DNA of 64,000 bases, taken from positions 28,796 through 92,795 of the forward strand of contig NZ_LKPJ01000030.1 in assembly GCF_001443045.1 (NCBI RefSeq), in the 5' to 3' direction. The translations under genes were made by a program, and so were the position numbers. Shown one piece after another: positions 33,513 to 41,917 of this stretch. Source of the DNA: Burkholderia ambifaria (GTDB taxonomy: Bacteria > Pseudomonadota > Gammaproteobacteria > Burkholderiales > Burkholderiaceae). Within the stretch, counting starts at the first letter, position 1. Each line of letters begins with the position of its first letter. The notes under the pieces were generated by a model. It was given only the letters and a program-made list of their open reading frames with translations, made no database searches and was not told the origin of the DNA.

Positions 33513-34721
33513 TTACGCGAGCTTGCACCCCGTCTTCTCGACGGGCAGGAACGATTGCCCCGAGCTGACGATGTCCGCGTAGTCGTCCGCGTTCTTCATC
33601 CGACTTTTCGGCTTGCCCTTCAGCAGGTAGTAGTTCTTCAGCACCTGGTGGTCACCCTTGCGGATTTCCTCGGAGCCGGTAAGCCCGTCGTACTTCATCC
33701 CTTCCATCGCGGCAACGACCTTCTTCGGGTCCGCGGTGCCGGCCTTCACCATCGCATCCAGCAGGATCTTCGAGCAGATGTACGAACCCGCGAGGCTGTA
33801 GTTCGGGTTCGCCTTGAACGTGGCGTTCGCGCGCTTCACGAGGTCGCGGTTCAGCGGCGAATCGATGCCGTGCCAGTACTGCGCGCCGAAATACACGCCG
33901 TCGCAGATGTCGGGCCCGAGCGCCTCGAACTGTTCGAGGCCCGATGCCCACGCGAGCAGGATCGTGCAGTTGCGCTTCATCCCGAAGCTCACGGCCTGGC
34001 GCAGCGTGTCCGACGACTGCGAACCGAAGTTCAGGATCAGCAGCACGTCGGGCTGCGCGGCGACCGCATTGGTCAGATAGCCGCTGAATTCCTTCTCGGC
34101 GAGCGAGTGATAGCTGTTGCCGACGTGCTCGATGCCCTTTTCCTTGAAGATTGCCTTCGCGGCCGACAGCAGCCCGTCGCCGAACACGTACTGCGGCGTG
34201 ATCGTGTACCAGCGCTTCGCCTTCGGCAGCATGCCGATCAGCGGCCGCACCGTCTGCTCGATCGCGCCGAAGGTCGGCACCGACCAGCGGAACGTCGCGT
34301 CGTTGCAGTCCTTGCCGGTGATCTCGTCGGCGCCGGCCGTCGTGATGAACACGCCGCCCGCCTTTTGCACTTCCTTGCCCATCGCGAGCGATTCGGACGA
34401 CAAGATGCCGCCCGCGAAGAAACGCACGCCCTTCTGCTGCGCAATCTCCTGCACGCGCCGCACGGCCGTCGCGGGCTTGCCCTCGGTATCGAGCGCCGTA
34501 TACGCGAGCGGCGCGCCGAGCACCTTGCCGTATTGCTTGACGACGAGCTGCATGCCGAGATCGGCGTACTTGCCGTTGGCAGCGAACGGCCCGGACATCG
34601 GCACCGGGCACGCCAGCTGGATGGATGAACCCTGCGCGAACGCGGCACGGGACGACATGCTGCCGAGCGCGCCCGGCACGGCCGACAGCGCGGCCAGTTT
34701 CAACAGTTCTCGGCGATTCAA
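33513..34721 (-). CDS. ABC transporter substrate-binding protein (Peripla_BP_6 / LivJ-like)
   Basis: A 402-residue protein. The best start is a TTG at 34721 with an AGGAG seven bases upstream; the ATG at 34769 adds 16 residues and has no such site. The N-terminus N-R-R-E-L-L-K-L-A-A-L-S-A-V resembles a twin-arginine signal and is cleaved near A-A-F-A-Q. The mature part is a type 1 periplasmic-binding fold (I-Q-L-A-C-P-V-P-M-S-G-P-F-A-A-N-G) of the amide/urea/branched-chain class. It supplies the substrate to LivHMGF. It faces the GntR gene across a perfect palindrome, so repression by that regulator is likely. Confidence 0.9.
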   Translation of the reverse strand: MNRRELLKLAALSAVPGALGSMSSRAAFAQGSSIQLACPVPMSGPFAANGKYADLGMQLVVKQYGKVLGAPLAYTALDTEGKPATAVRRVQEIAQQKGVRFFAGGILSSESLAMGKEVQKAGGVFITTAGADEITGKDCNDATFRWSVPTFGAIEQTVRPLIGMLPKAKRWYTITPQYVFGDGLLSAAKAIFKEKGIEHVGNSYHSLAEKEFSGYLTNAVAAQPDVLLILNFGSQSSDTLRQAVSFGMKRNCTILLAWASGLEQFEALGPDICDGVYFGAQYWHGIDSPLNRDLVKRANATFKANPNYSLAGSYICSKILLDAMVKAGTADPKKVVAAMEGMKYDGLTGSEEIRKGDHQVLKNYYLLKGKPKSRMKNADDYADIVSSGQSFLPVEKTGCKLA

Positions 34722-34804
34722 GTTGACGCTCCTGATAAAGGGGACACACGCGATGCGACCGACTGCCAAACCGTGCCCACGCCCTGCAGGATGCGCGCCG
34801 CCGG

Positions 34805-34833
34805 TTGATCCTATTTATCATGATAAATAGAAT
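34805..34833 (+). promoter_or_regulatory. Sigma70-type promoter with a perfect 20-bp palindromic operator in its spacer
   Basis: A -35 box ttgatc (34805-34810) and a -10 box tagaat (34828-34833) are 17 bases apart and point to the GntR gene. The spacer and -10 edge carry ctatttatcatgataaatag (34811-34830), a perfect palindrome. It lies between the divergent GntR gene and the ABC operon, the classic position for a FadR-subfamily repressor that controls itself and the operon. Confidence 0.65.
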
Positions 34834-34949
34834 GAACCTGATGCTAGAGTTGATCAAAATTGGTGTCAATCAGGCAAAATTCCGTACCCTGCGCCGGAAC
34901 GGATCGTCGACGATGACGGGGCGCGCAGTCAGACAAAGGAGTCTTCAAG

Positions 34950-35804
34950 ATGGTCATGGACCGAGCCAGGGCGGGCGTCGCGGTCGAAATCAAGCAGCCG
35001 AAGCGGGCCGACCTCGTCGCCGAGGAGATCAAGCGGCTGATCACCGAGAAGGATCTGAAGCCGGGCGACCGCCTGCCGCGCGAAGCCGAGCTGCAGCAGC
35101 TCTATGCGGTGAGCAAGAGCACGATCCGCGAGGCGCTGAAGTCGCTCGAGGTGCAGGGGCTCATCAAGGTCACGACGGGGCCGTCGGGCGGCGGGATGGT
35201 GGTCGAGGTGCCGCTCGACCGCACGCTGCAGTTGCTGCAGAACTACCTGTTCTTCAAGGACGTGACGATCGACGACATCTATACGGTGCGCAAGCTCCTC
35301 GAACCCGAGCTGGCGGCGGGTGCCGTGCCGCACCTGACCGAGCGCGATTTCACCGCGCTCGAGGCGAACATTGCGTGCTGCGACGGCGCGTCGGGCGTGC
35401 ACGATCGCGGCCACATGCTGCGCCAGCGGCAGGAAGACACGACGTTCCACGACATCCTCGCGGCCGCGAACCCGAACCCCTTCCTGCGATTCAGTTGCGA
35501 GTTGATCAACGAGATGATCCGGCAGTTGATCGAGTTCAGGAACGACACGCCGCTCGTCGAGCACAAGCGCTTCGGCGAAGCGAACGTATCGATCCACAAG
35601 GCGATCCTGCAAGCCGCACGCGAGCGCGATGCCGAGCGCGTACGTGCGCTGATGGTCGAGCACATGACCGAGGCGCCCAAGCACGTGAAACGGATGAAAG
35701 GCAAGCTGCGCGGGCGCTTGATCCTCGACTCCGAAATCCGCAGGCGCGCCGCGGCGCCCGTTGCGGGTGCGGACGCAGCCGCGGCGGATTCCGAAGAGGA
35801 TTGA
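34950..35804 (+). CDS. GntR-family (FadR subfamily) transcriptional regulator
   Basis: A 284-residue regulator starting at an ATG eight bases after AAAGGAG. The N-terminal winged helix shows the GntR pattern P-G-D-R-L-P-R-E-A-E-L-Q-Q-L-Y-A-V-S-K-S-T-I-R-E-A-L-K-S-L-E-V-Q-G-L-I. The all-helical C-terminal FCD domain has L-L-E-P-E-L-A-A and F-H-D-I-L-A-A-A-N-P, then a final H-K-A-I-L-Q-A-A. FCD domains bind small carboxylates or metals. It probably senses the compound handled by the adjacent ABC/M20/M81 operon and represses it through the 20-bp palindrome at 34811-34830. Confidence 0.92.
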   Translation: MVMDRARAGVAVEIKQPKRADLVAEEIKRLITEKDLKPGDRLPREAELQQLYAVSKSTIREALKSLEVQGLIKVTTGPSGGGMVVEVPLDRTLQLLQNYLFFKDVTIDDIYTVRKLLEPELAAGAVPHLTERDFTALEANIACCDGASGVHDRGHMLRQRQEDTTFHDILAAANPNPFLRFSCELINEMIRQLIEFRNDTPLVEHKRFGEANVSIHKAILQAARERDAERVRALMVEHMTEAPKHVKRMKGKLRGRLILDSEIRRRAAAPVAGADAAAADSEED

Positions 35805-35814
35805 AAGTCGTCGC

Positions 35815-35934
35815 TCAAGCGTACCCCGTCGCGCCGTGCGTCTCCAGGTATTCGACGAGGCCGAACTCCGCATGCTCGCGCCCGTTGCCCGAACGCTTGT
35901 AGCCGCCGAACGGCACGCCCGGCTCAGGCGTCCA
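35815..35934 (-). pseudogene. Aldehyde dehydrogenase C-terminal remnant
   Basis: Reading the minus strand into the stop at 35815-35817 gives the unmistakable end of an aldehyde dehydrogenase: a N-C-W-T-P-E start, then P-G-V-P-F-G-G-Y-K-R-S-G-N-G-R-E and E-F-G-L-V-E-Y-L-E-T-H. Only about 40 residues remain. Upstream, the sequence turns into the 3' end of the saccharopine-dehydrogenase-like gene, whose stop (35924-35926) overlaps the remnant in another frame. This marks an old deletion or recombination junction. Confidence 0.7.
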
Positions 35935-37180
35935 GCAGTTCGAAACGCAACCCGGCATGCCGCACGAGGCGCTCGACGAAGCGCGCGTCGAACATCGTCG
36001 CGGGCGTCCAGAAGCCGCCGCCGCGGCCGGTCTTCATGCCGTCGCGGGCGCAATCCAGCGCGAGGCCGAGCGCGGCTTGGCCGAGCATCTTGCCGGTCGA
36101 GCCGTAACCGGGATCGCGGTCGCCGGTGACTCTCACGCGCAGCGTCCGCCCGTCGTCGGCGCGCCCGAAGAAGCGCAGGTCGTAGCGGCCGGCCAGTTGC
36201 GCGGCGACGCTCGGCCCCTCGCCGGGCTTCGGCAGCAGGAAGCGCTCCATCAGGCTGCGCACCGGCGTGACGAGCACGCCCACCATGAACGCAGCGAGGC
36301 CGGCCACCATCGTCAGCGCGGCGACGCGGCCCTTGAGTCCCGTGCCCGTGATGACCGCTTCGTCATAGGCGAACCGGCTGCCATACGCGTCGTCCGCAAG
36401 CGCGTTGGAGCGATGCACGACGCGCTCGTTGACGGCCGCCATCACGAACGGCGCGATCCACGTGCCGCCGTCGCGATCGAATTCCGCCGACCGGACCGCG
36501 TGCTGCCGCACCGTGAAGCCGTGATCCTTCGGGCATAGCGCATACGGATCGAGCAGTTCGCGGCGCAACGCGGGATCGGCCGCGGCTTCGCGCACGACGT
36601 TGATCACGCTCGCGACCGTGCCGCCCGACGCGCCGCCCTTCAGCGTCTTCACGCGCATCTTCACCTGCGTGGCCGGCACGCCCCACTGCCGCCGTGCGTG
36701 CTGCTGCAGGAACAGCACACCGATGTCGGACGGCACCGAATCGAACCCGCAGCAATGCACGATGCGCGCGCCCGATTGCCGGGCCGCCGGCTCGTACCGT
36801 TCGATCATCCGCTTGATCCACTGCGTCTCGCCGGTGAGATCGCAGTAGTCCGTGCCGGTTTGCGCGCAGACCTTGACCAGCGGCTCGCCATAAAGCGCGT
36901 ACGGGCCGACGGTCGACACGACGACGCGCGTGCGCGCGCACAACACCCGCAATTGCGCTTCGTCGGCCGCATCGGCCACGATGATCGGCAGCGCCTGCCC
37001 CGCGGCGCCCAGCGTATCCCTGACCTGCCGGAGCTTCGCTTCGGAGCGGCCGGCGATCGCCCAGCGCAGCACTTCACCGCTGCCCGACAGGTATTCGGAC
37101 AGGTAGCGCGTCAGGATCTGCCCGACGAAGCTGGTGGCACCGAATACGACGAGATCGAGATCATGGGTCGGCTGGGTCAT
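35924..37180 (-). CDS. Saccharopine-dehydrogenase-like NAD(P)-binding protein (trans-acting enoyl reductase type)
   Basis: A 418-residue protein with an N-terminal Rossmann fold (D-L-V-V-F-G-A-T-S-F-V-G-Q-I-L-T-R-Y-L) and the saccharopine-dehydrogenase pattern V-V-S-T-V-G-P-Y-A-L-Y-G-E-P-L-V and Y-C-D-L-T-G-E. H-C-C-G-F-D-S-V-P-S-D follows. The family includes mycobacterial trans-acting enoyl reductases and many uncharacterised oxidoreductases; it is not a lysine-pathway enzyme by default. A hydrophobic stretch near residue 300 may associate with the membrane. It starts 41 bases after the acetoacetate-decarboxylase-like gene, so the two likely form an operon. Confidence 0.8.
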   Translation of the reverse strand: MTQPTHDLDLVVFGATSFVGQILTRYLSEYLSGSGEVLRWAIAGRSEAKLRQVRDTLGAAGQALPIIVADAADEAQLRVLCARTRVVVSTVGPYALYGEPLVKVCAQTGTDYCDLTGETQWIKRMIERYEPAARQSGARIVHCCGFDSVPSDIGVLFLQQHARRQWGVPATQVKMRVKTLKGGASGGTVASVINVVREAAADPALRRELLDPYALCPKDHGFTVRQHAVRSAEFDRDGGTWIAPFVMAAVNERVVHRSNALADDAYGSRFAYDEAVITGTGLKGRVAALTMVAGLAAFMVGVLVTPVRSLMERFLLPKPGEGPSVAAQLAGRYDLRFFGRADDGRTLRVRVTGDRDPGYGSTGKMLGQAALGLALDCARDGMKTGRGGGFWTPATMFDARFVERLVRHAGLRFELLDA

Positions 37181-37221
37181 CGACGCTTCCTTTCAGACAG
37201 GTTGGCTCCGGACGCCCGGGT

Positions 37222-38133
37222 TTATCGAGCGGGCTCATCGAACACCTTCAACGGCGTCGGCAGATTCAGCACCAGCTGCGCATCCTTGACCACGTCGAAC
37301 CGCACGAGCGTGGCGATGCCCAGCCCGTCGAGCAGCCGGCTCAGCGGACCGCCGTGCCGCACCAGCTCGACGCCGCGCGGCAGCACGCGCTGCGCGAACG
37401 ACAGCGTATTGGTCTGCACCGCGCTCCGATGCCACACGCCGTCGACGAGATTGATCATGGTATTCGTGCCCATCCGCGACTGGGAAGGCACCTGGGTCAG
37501 CGCAGGCGACGGCGCGTTCAGCGTCAGGTCCGCTCGACCGTCCGGCCCGGCAATCCGCGCGCTGACGCGTGCGCCGATGGTCATGTCGATATCGGCAAGC
37601 CATTTCGGCAGCTGATAGCCGTGCACGCCGCGCACCCGCGCGATTTCCGTGGTGACGGGCAGCGCCAGCACATGCGCGAAGAAGCTCCGGCGCCGCATCG
37701 CATCGACGAGCTCGAGCGCATGCGAGCCGCGCGCGCCCGGCCGGCGAATCACCACCGCGACGGACACCTCGTCATACGGATCGTTGTCGCAGACCGAATA
37801 CGAGAAGAAGGTCAGCGCGACCAGCCCGTATCGGGGAACCGCCCGCAGCTGCTCGAGCGGCACCGGCAGCATCGTGCGCAGGCGCTCGAGCGGCGCGAGA
37901 AACAGCAGCTGGATGCTGCTGGAACGATAGTAGAAGTTCGGCGCCCAGGTCGGCCCCATGCGCGACGCGACCTGACGTTTCGGAATCCGACGAAAAAAAT
38001 CGATGTTCCCCGCGGCGGGATCGCGCGCGACCTCGTCGAGGTCCGGATTCATGCGAAACCGGTCGTAGTACCCGCCTTCGGGCACGTCGACCTTGTGCGG
38101 CCCGAATTCGACCTGTGTAAAGCGCCTGTCCAT
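37222..38133 (-). CDS. Acetoacetate-decarboxylase-family protein
   Basis: A 303-residue protein from the ATG at 38133. The middle region F-L-A-P-L-E-R-L-R-T-M-L-P and Y-G-L-V-A-L-T-F-F-S-Y, followed by E-V-S-V-A-V-V-I, and later H-G-Y-Q-L-P-K-W-L-A-D-I-D-M-T-I, match the beta-barrel fold of acetoacetate decarboxylase-like proteins. The catalytic Lys of true decarboxylases could correspond to the Lys in L-P-K-W, but I cannot confirm the alignment. It may act on a beta-keto acid in the same pathway as the neighbouring oxidoreductase. Confidence 0.75.
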   Translation of the reverse strand: MDRRFTQVEFGPHKVDVPEGGYYDRFRMNPDLDEVARDPAAGNIDFFRRIPKRQVASRMGPTWAPNFYYRSSSIQLLFLAPLERLRTMLPVPLEQLRAVPRYGLVALTFFSYSVCDNDPYDEVSVAVVIRRPGARGSHALELVDAMRRRSFFAHVLALPVTTEIARVRGVHGYQLPKWLADIDMTIGARVSARIAGPDGRADLTLNAPSPALTQVPSQSRMGTNTMINLVDGVWHRSAVQTNTLSFAQRVLPRGVELVRHGGPLSRLLDGLGIATLVRFDVVKDAQLVLNLPTPLKVFDEPAR

Positions 38134-38376
38134 GTGCGTTGCTTCTCGTCGAAGATGAGTCGTGGCAGGCAACGTGCGCGGCCTGCCGATTCATGACCGT
38201 CAGCAGGCACTCTAAGATTCAACTCAACTTCAGGGTCAAGGCCTCGACTAGAGGAACGGGTCGGAATGGGCGGCCGCCGCGCATCCGGCGGTCGAACGGC
38301 GCCCGTTGCCGCGGATCGACACCATGCCGCGATCGCGCAGGCACGCCATCGCCCGGCACAGCCCGGATACGAAACG

Positions 38377-38790
38377 TCAGTGCGCCGGAATGCGTATGTC
38401 GCCGTCCACGCGCAACGTGCGCTTGCCGCGCGCGACATCGTATTCGACCGTCTGCGCCGGCGTCACCGAACCGTAGGACACGCCGTTCACGTAGACGGTG
38501 CCGGCCTTCAGTTCGATCCGGTCCCCGTCGACCGTCGCGGTGCCATGTTCGCCCTGCAGGATCGCACCCGCGCATCCCGGGTTGGAAAAGCTGCGGACCG
38601 TCGAGCCGGACACGCCGGCGGTCTCGCCCTGCCCCGGCAACGCAAACGACGGGATCGCGGGCATCGGCGCGCTTTGTGCGGTCGCCGCACGACACGGCGC
38701 GGCGCCGTTGCCATCGGCGGCATAAGCGGATCCCGGGCCGATACCGCAGGCCGCCAGCCATGCGATCGTCATCGGCAACAGTGTGCGCAT
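38377..38790 (-). CDS. Small secreted protein of unknown function
   Basis: A 137-residue protein from the ATG at 38790, which follows a GGGAGAGA ribosome-binding site. A signal peptide (M-R-T-L-L-P-M-T-I-A-W-L-A-A-C-G) ends near S-A-Y-A-A-D. The mature part has two cysteines (A-P-C-R-A and P-G-C-A-G) and a beta-rich C-terminal half (T-A-T-V-D-G-D-R-I-E-L-K-A-G-T-V-Y-V-N-G-V-S-Y-G-S-V). The family is not recognised. It is flanked by gaps of about 240 and 130 bases and appears monocistronic. Confidence 0.65.
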   Translation of the reverse strand: MRTLLPMTIAWLAACGIGPGSAYAADGNGAAPCRAATAQSAPMPAIPSFALPGQGETAGVSGSTVRSFSNPGCAGAILQGEHGTATVDGDRIELKAGTVYVNGVSYGSVTPAQTVEYDVARGKRTLRVDGDIRIPAH

Positions 38791-38921
38791 GATGCTCTCT
38801 CCCTGAACGAACCCGAAATACGAATGCATCGCCGTCGCCGATCCGCGCGACATGCGATGCGATCGGCCCGCCCGGCAACGCGGGCAAGCCGATGCGAGCC
38901 GATACACGCGTTTCGGCTCGC

Positions 38922-39053
38922 ATGAATGTCGTTATAGTCGATCGCCGCGGGAAATCTCCATCCGACTACGACGCGCCGCTGCCGTTCGACTGGAAGCACG
39001 TGCTCGACCGGCTGGACGAACGGCTGCCGTCGGAACCAGCACGCGGCGCCTGA
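38922..39053 (+). CDS. Possible small gene, 43 residues
   Basis: An ATG at 38922 opens a 43-residue frame with a protein-like composition: it begins M-N-V-V-I-V-D-R-R-G and continues with S-D-Y-D-A-P-L-P-F-D-W-K-H-V-L-D-R-L-D-E. The alternation of aromatic, acidic and hydrophobic residues differs from the arginine-rich frames around it. There is no strong ribosome-binding site; an in-frame ATG at 38892 is an alternative. It may be a real small protein or the tail of a lost gene. Confidence 0.3.
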   Translation: MNVVIVDRRGKSPSDYDAPLPFDWKHVLDRLDERLPSEPARGA

Positions 39054-39071
39054 CGCACGGCCACGGCGGCC

Positions 39072-39638
39072 CTATCGCCCCGCGTGCGCCGCATCCGGCA
39101 ACACCGGCGCGAATGCCGCTTCGACAAACCGGATCACATCGTCGAGCGACGACGTGCACGTCGCGCCCGCGGCAAGCTCCCGAAATGCACCGTCCGGCCC
39201 GAGGCAGATGAGCGGCTTGCGCCAGCGCTGCGCAAGCGCGATCTCCTCGGCCGTCCCGTGCCCGCCGGGCAGCGCGACGATCAGGTCGCTGCTCAGCACG
39301 TTCACGTAGTTCCGGTTGATCGTGTGCGGATCGGCGCCCGGTTCGCGGCGCGGCAGCGGCGTGAGGATCGGGATCTCGACGAACGGATGCGGATAGCCGT
39401 CGAGCGGCACGAAGCCCGCGTGCGGATCGGCCTGCGTCGGCAGGATGCCGATCGATCGGCCGGCCCGCCCCGGCACACCGGCGAACGCGCGCGCGACCGC
39501 CAGCATCACGCCCTGGCCGCCGCCCGTCAGCAGGTTGAAGCCGGCCTGCGCGAGCCATGCGCCGAGCGGTTCCGAAAACGCGAGCCACGGCTCCTTGCCC
39601 GAGCCCATCACGCCGATCGTCCGGTTGTTGCGTTGCAT
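39072..39638 (-). CDS. LOG/SLOG-family protein (TIGR00725-like)
   Basis: A 188-residue protein with the SLOG nucleotide-binding fold: I-G-V-M-G-S-G at the N-terminus, L-L-T-G-G-G-Q-G-V-M-L-A-V-A, and the family signature P-G-G-H-G-T-A-E-E followed by R-W-R-K-P-L-I. LOG proteins of this type include cytokinin-activating phosphoribohydrolases; SLOG domains also occur as nucleotide sensors in conflict systems. This one stands 80 bases after the MFS transporter gene and may be co-transcribed with it. A nucleoside-monophosphate phosphoribohydrolase role is possible but not shown. Confidence 0.8.
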   Translation of the reverse strand: MQRNNRTIGVMGSGKEPWLAFSEPLGAWLAQAGFNLLTGGGQGVMLAVARAFAGVPGRAGRSIGILPTQADPHAGFVPLDGYPHPFVEIPILTPLPRREPGADPHTINRNYVNVLSSDLIVALPGGHGTAEEIALAQRWRKPLICLGPDGAFRELAAGATCTSSLDDVIRFVEAAFAPVLPDAAHAGR

Positions 39639-39718
39639 CGTGAATTCCGGTGATGAATCGTTGAGTCGCGCTGCGGCATGACGTCGGATTGCGGCACCCG
39701 GCCGCGTGCCGCGCATCG

Positions 39719-40966
39719 TCATTCGAGTTCGACGCCCTTGAGTTCGGGGATCAGGAACAGCGTCGCGACCATATCGAGCACATAGAGGCCGGCGAGCAGC
39801 GCGATCGCCGTCTGGAACGAGTAGCGCGCGGCCAGCGCGCCGACCGCCACCGGCCCGAAGCCGCCGACCGCGCGGCCGATATTCCACAGCACGTTCTGCG
39901 CGGTCGCGCGCGCGGCGGTCGGATAGCCCTCGGACATCAGCGTCCCGTAGCCGCCGACCATCCCGTTGACGAACATTCCCATCAGCGCGCCGGCCCACAG
40001 CATCGCCGTCGGGTCCGACAGCCGCGCATACGCGATGACCGTCACGACCGAGCCGAGCTGGTACAGCAGGAATGTCGGCTTGCGGCCGATGCGATCGGCG
40101 AGCTGCCCGAACGTCCAGACGCCGATCATCATCCCGACGACGGTGGCCGCCGTCCACAGTCCCGACTTCGTCAGCGAGAAGCCCATCTGTTTCGACAGGA
40201 AGGTCGGCAGCCAGATCATGATCCCGTAGTAGCCGAAGTTCTGGACCGAGCAGAGGATCGCGATGCCGAGACTCGTGCGCGCGGTGCGGGCGTCGGCGAC
40301 GAGCATCCGGAACGCGTTGGCGCGCGGCTGCGTCGCGCGCTGCACGAAGACTTCCGGTTCGTGCAGCCGGTTGCGTAGCACCCACGCGAGCAGCGCCGGC
40401 AGCACGCCGACCACGAACATCCCGCGCCAGCCGATATGGAGCAGCAGCAGCGGCGTCAGCAGCGCGGCCAGCAGCACGCCGGCCTGCCAGCCGAGCGCGA
40501 CGTAGCACGACACGCGCGCCCGCTTGCTCGCCGGCCACGCTTCCGCCGCGAGCGCCATGCCGATCCCGAACTCGCCGCCGAGGCCGATGCCCGCGATGGT
40601 CCGGTACACGAGCAGATCGCGGAAGCCTTGCGCGAACGCGCACAGGCCGGTGAAGACCGCGAACAGCATGATCGTCCAGGTGAGCACGCGCACGCGGCCG
40701 TAGCGGTCGCTCAGCGCGCCGAACAGAATGCCGCCCGCGACGGCGCCGATCAGCGTCCACGTGACGAGCGCGCCGCCCTGCCCGGGCGTCAGCTGCAGCG
40801 CGGCCGTGATCGCGGGCAGCATGAAGCCGAGGATCAGCAGGTCGAAGCCGTCCATCGCGTAGCCGATCGCCGAGCCGGCCAGCGCCTTCCACGCGTACGG
40901 CCCGACCTGTTCGGTGCGCGGCGCCGCCGGATCGCCGAGCGCCGAAGATTTCATGTTTGCTGCCAT
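39719..40966 (-). CDS. MFS transporter
   Basis: A 415-residue protein from the ATG at 40966 (M-A-A-N-M-K-S-S), with twelve predicted helices. The MFS loop 2-3 motif is G-A-L-S-D-R-Y-G-R-V-R-V and the loop 8-9 copy is G-Q-L-A-D-R-I-G-R-K-P-T. An early helix carries A-M-D-G-F-D-L-L-I-L-G-F-M-L-P-A-I, typical of sugar/acid:H+ symporters of the AAHS and sialate-permease kinds. The substrate is likely an organic acid or aromatic acid (inference). The 255 bases upstream (40967-41221) contain no gene. Confidence 0.88.
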   Translation of the reverse strand: MAANMKSSALGDPAAPRTEQVGPYAWKALAGSAIGYAMDGFDLLILGFMLPAITAALQLTPGQGGALVTWTLIGAVAGGILFGALSDRYGRVRVLTWTIMLFAVFTGLCAFAQGFRDLLVYRTIAGIGLGGEFGIGMALAAEAWPASKRARVSCYVALGWQAGVLLAALLTPLLLLHIGWRGMFVVGVLPALLAWVLRNRLHEPEVFVQRATQPRANAFRMLVADARTARTSLGIAILCSVQNFGYYGIMIWLPTFLSKQMGFSLTKSGLWTAATVVGMMIGVWTFGQLADRIGRKPTFLLYQLGSVVTVIAYARLSDPTAMLWAGALMGMFVNGMVGGYGTLMSEGYPTAARATAQNVLWNIGRAVGGFGPVAVGALAARYSFQTAIALLAGLYVLDMVATLFLIPELKGVELE

Positions 40967-41221
40967 GGTGTCCTGCCGGGAATATCCGGGCGACATTTTA
41001 AAGCCTGAAACCATGCACGACGGGCCGGCGTACATGCGCACGCAGAAAGTGCCGCGCGCCCGCTTCCGGGAACGGAAACGGGCAGCGGCGGGTAATGAAT
41101 TTGAAAGATTTCGAAGGCGGGGCCTCGCGAGCAGGCGGGACACCGAAAGAAGGGGATGAAGCGAGTGTTGCGTGGCGGGCGCGGGTCGAATGGCGCCGGA
41201 GCGATGCCGTGCGGTGCGGCG

Positions 41222-41551
41222 TCAGCCCTGATCGTCCCCGGGCCACCAGGTCTTGGCCTCGCGGTCGACGAGCAGCGTGTCGAGATCCTTGCCTTCGAGC
41301 CATTTGGGCCGCGGGCCGCGACCCGACCATGAACGGCCGGTCGTCGGATCGTAATACTTCGCAGGCGCCTTGCGTTTTCGCTGGACGATGTAGCCGAGGG
41401 CGCTCAGCACTTCCTGCTGCGAGATGCCCAACAGCTCGACCTGCTCCCTGAATGCCGCGAGTGCGGCTTGCTTCTCCTTCTGCTTGGCTTCCGACAACTT
41501 GATGTTCAGGTCCCGAAGTTGTGCTTCGAGGTCCTGCAGAGCCTGGGTCAT
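41222..41551 (-). CDS. H-NS family nucleoid-associated protein
   Basis: A 109-residue protein from the ATG at 41551 (the longer frame to 41611 lacks a matching start site). The N-terminal ~60 residues form a coiled coil (L-Q-D-L-E-A-Q-L-R-D-L-N-I-K-L) for oligomerisation. The C-terminal DNA-binding domain has the beta-proteobacterial motif Y-Y-D-P-T-T-G-R-S-W-S-G-R-G-P-R-P-K-W-L. It would bind curved AT-rich DNA and silence acquired genes. A 17-base AT-rich inverted repeat lies 22 bases upstream, possibly for autoregulation. It is encoded just downstream of the retron on the same strand. Confidence 0.92.
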   Translation of the reverse strand: MTQALQDLEAQLRDLNIKLSEAKQKEKQAALAAFREQVELLGISQQEVLSALGYIVQRKRKAPAKYYDPTTGRSWSGRGPRPKWLEGKDLDTLLVDREAKTWWPGDDQG

Positions 41552-41917
41552 GTATTCATCCTCTTTGGGTATGTTTTTGTTCAAAAAACCTCCGATGGCA
41601 GAACCTATCACGAAGTTCCGCCAATCGGTGTTGCGATGTGTGAATCGTTTGCCTGGACCTGCGAGGCTTTAGCAGTGTGCCGCAGGCAACGCAATCGTCG
41701 AAAGCCGGATGGCATCGACACGCAACACGTAGCGCGCCGCACCCGAACGCGTGGCGAACCGTCGATGGCGACCGCCTCGCCATCGAGCGCCGCATCGTGG
41801 TCAGGCGCGGCATGGCGCGAATGATAGCAGCGCGCATCCATCGTGTTCGAGGACTTTTGTGATCCGGCGCACCTCCGGCGCCGCGGAGCCCGCGAGCATC
41901 GACGCCGGCGCGACGAT
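41552..41917. other. Intergenic region between retron RT and H-NS gene
   Basis: 366 bases carry no convincing gene. The part next to the H-NS gene is AT-rich and contains an inverted repeat (gttttt at 41573-41578 and aaaaac at 41584-41589), probably part of the H-NS promoter. The remainder is ordinary GC-rich DNA. Confidence 0.45.

Noticed and set aside
38922..38945. Similarity of the first residues (M-N-V-V-I-V) to the IS110 transposase tail at the right edge
   Set aside because: The shared text is six residues only and the following sequence differs entirely, so it is coincidence.
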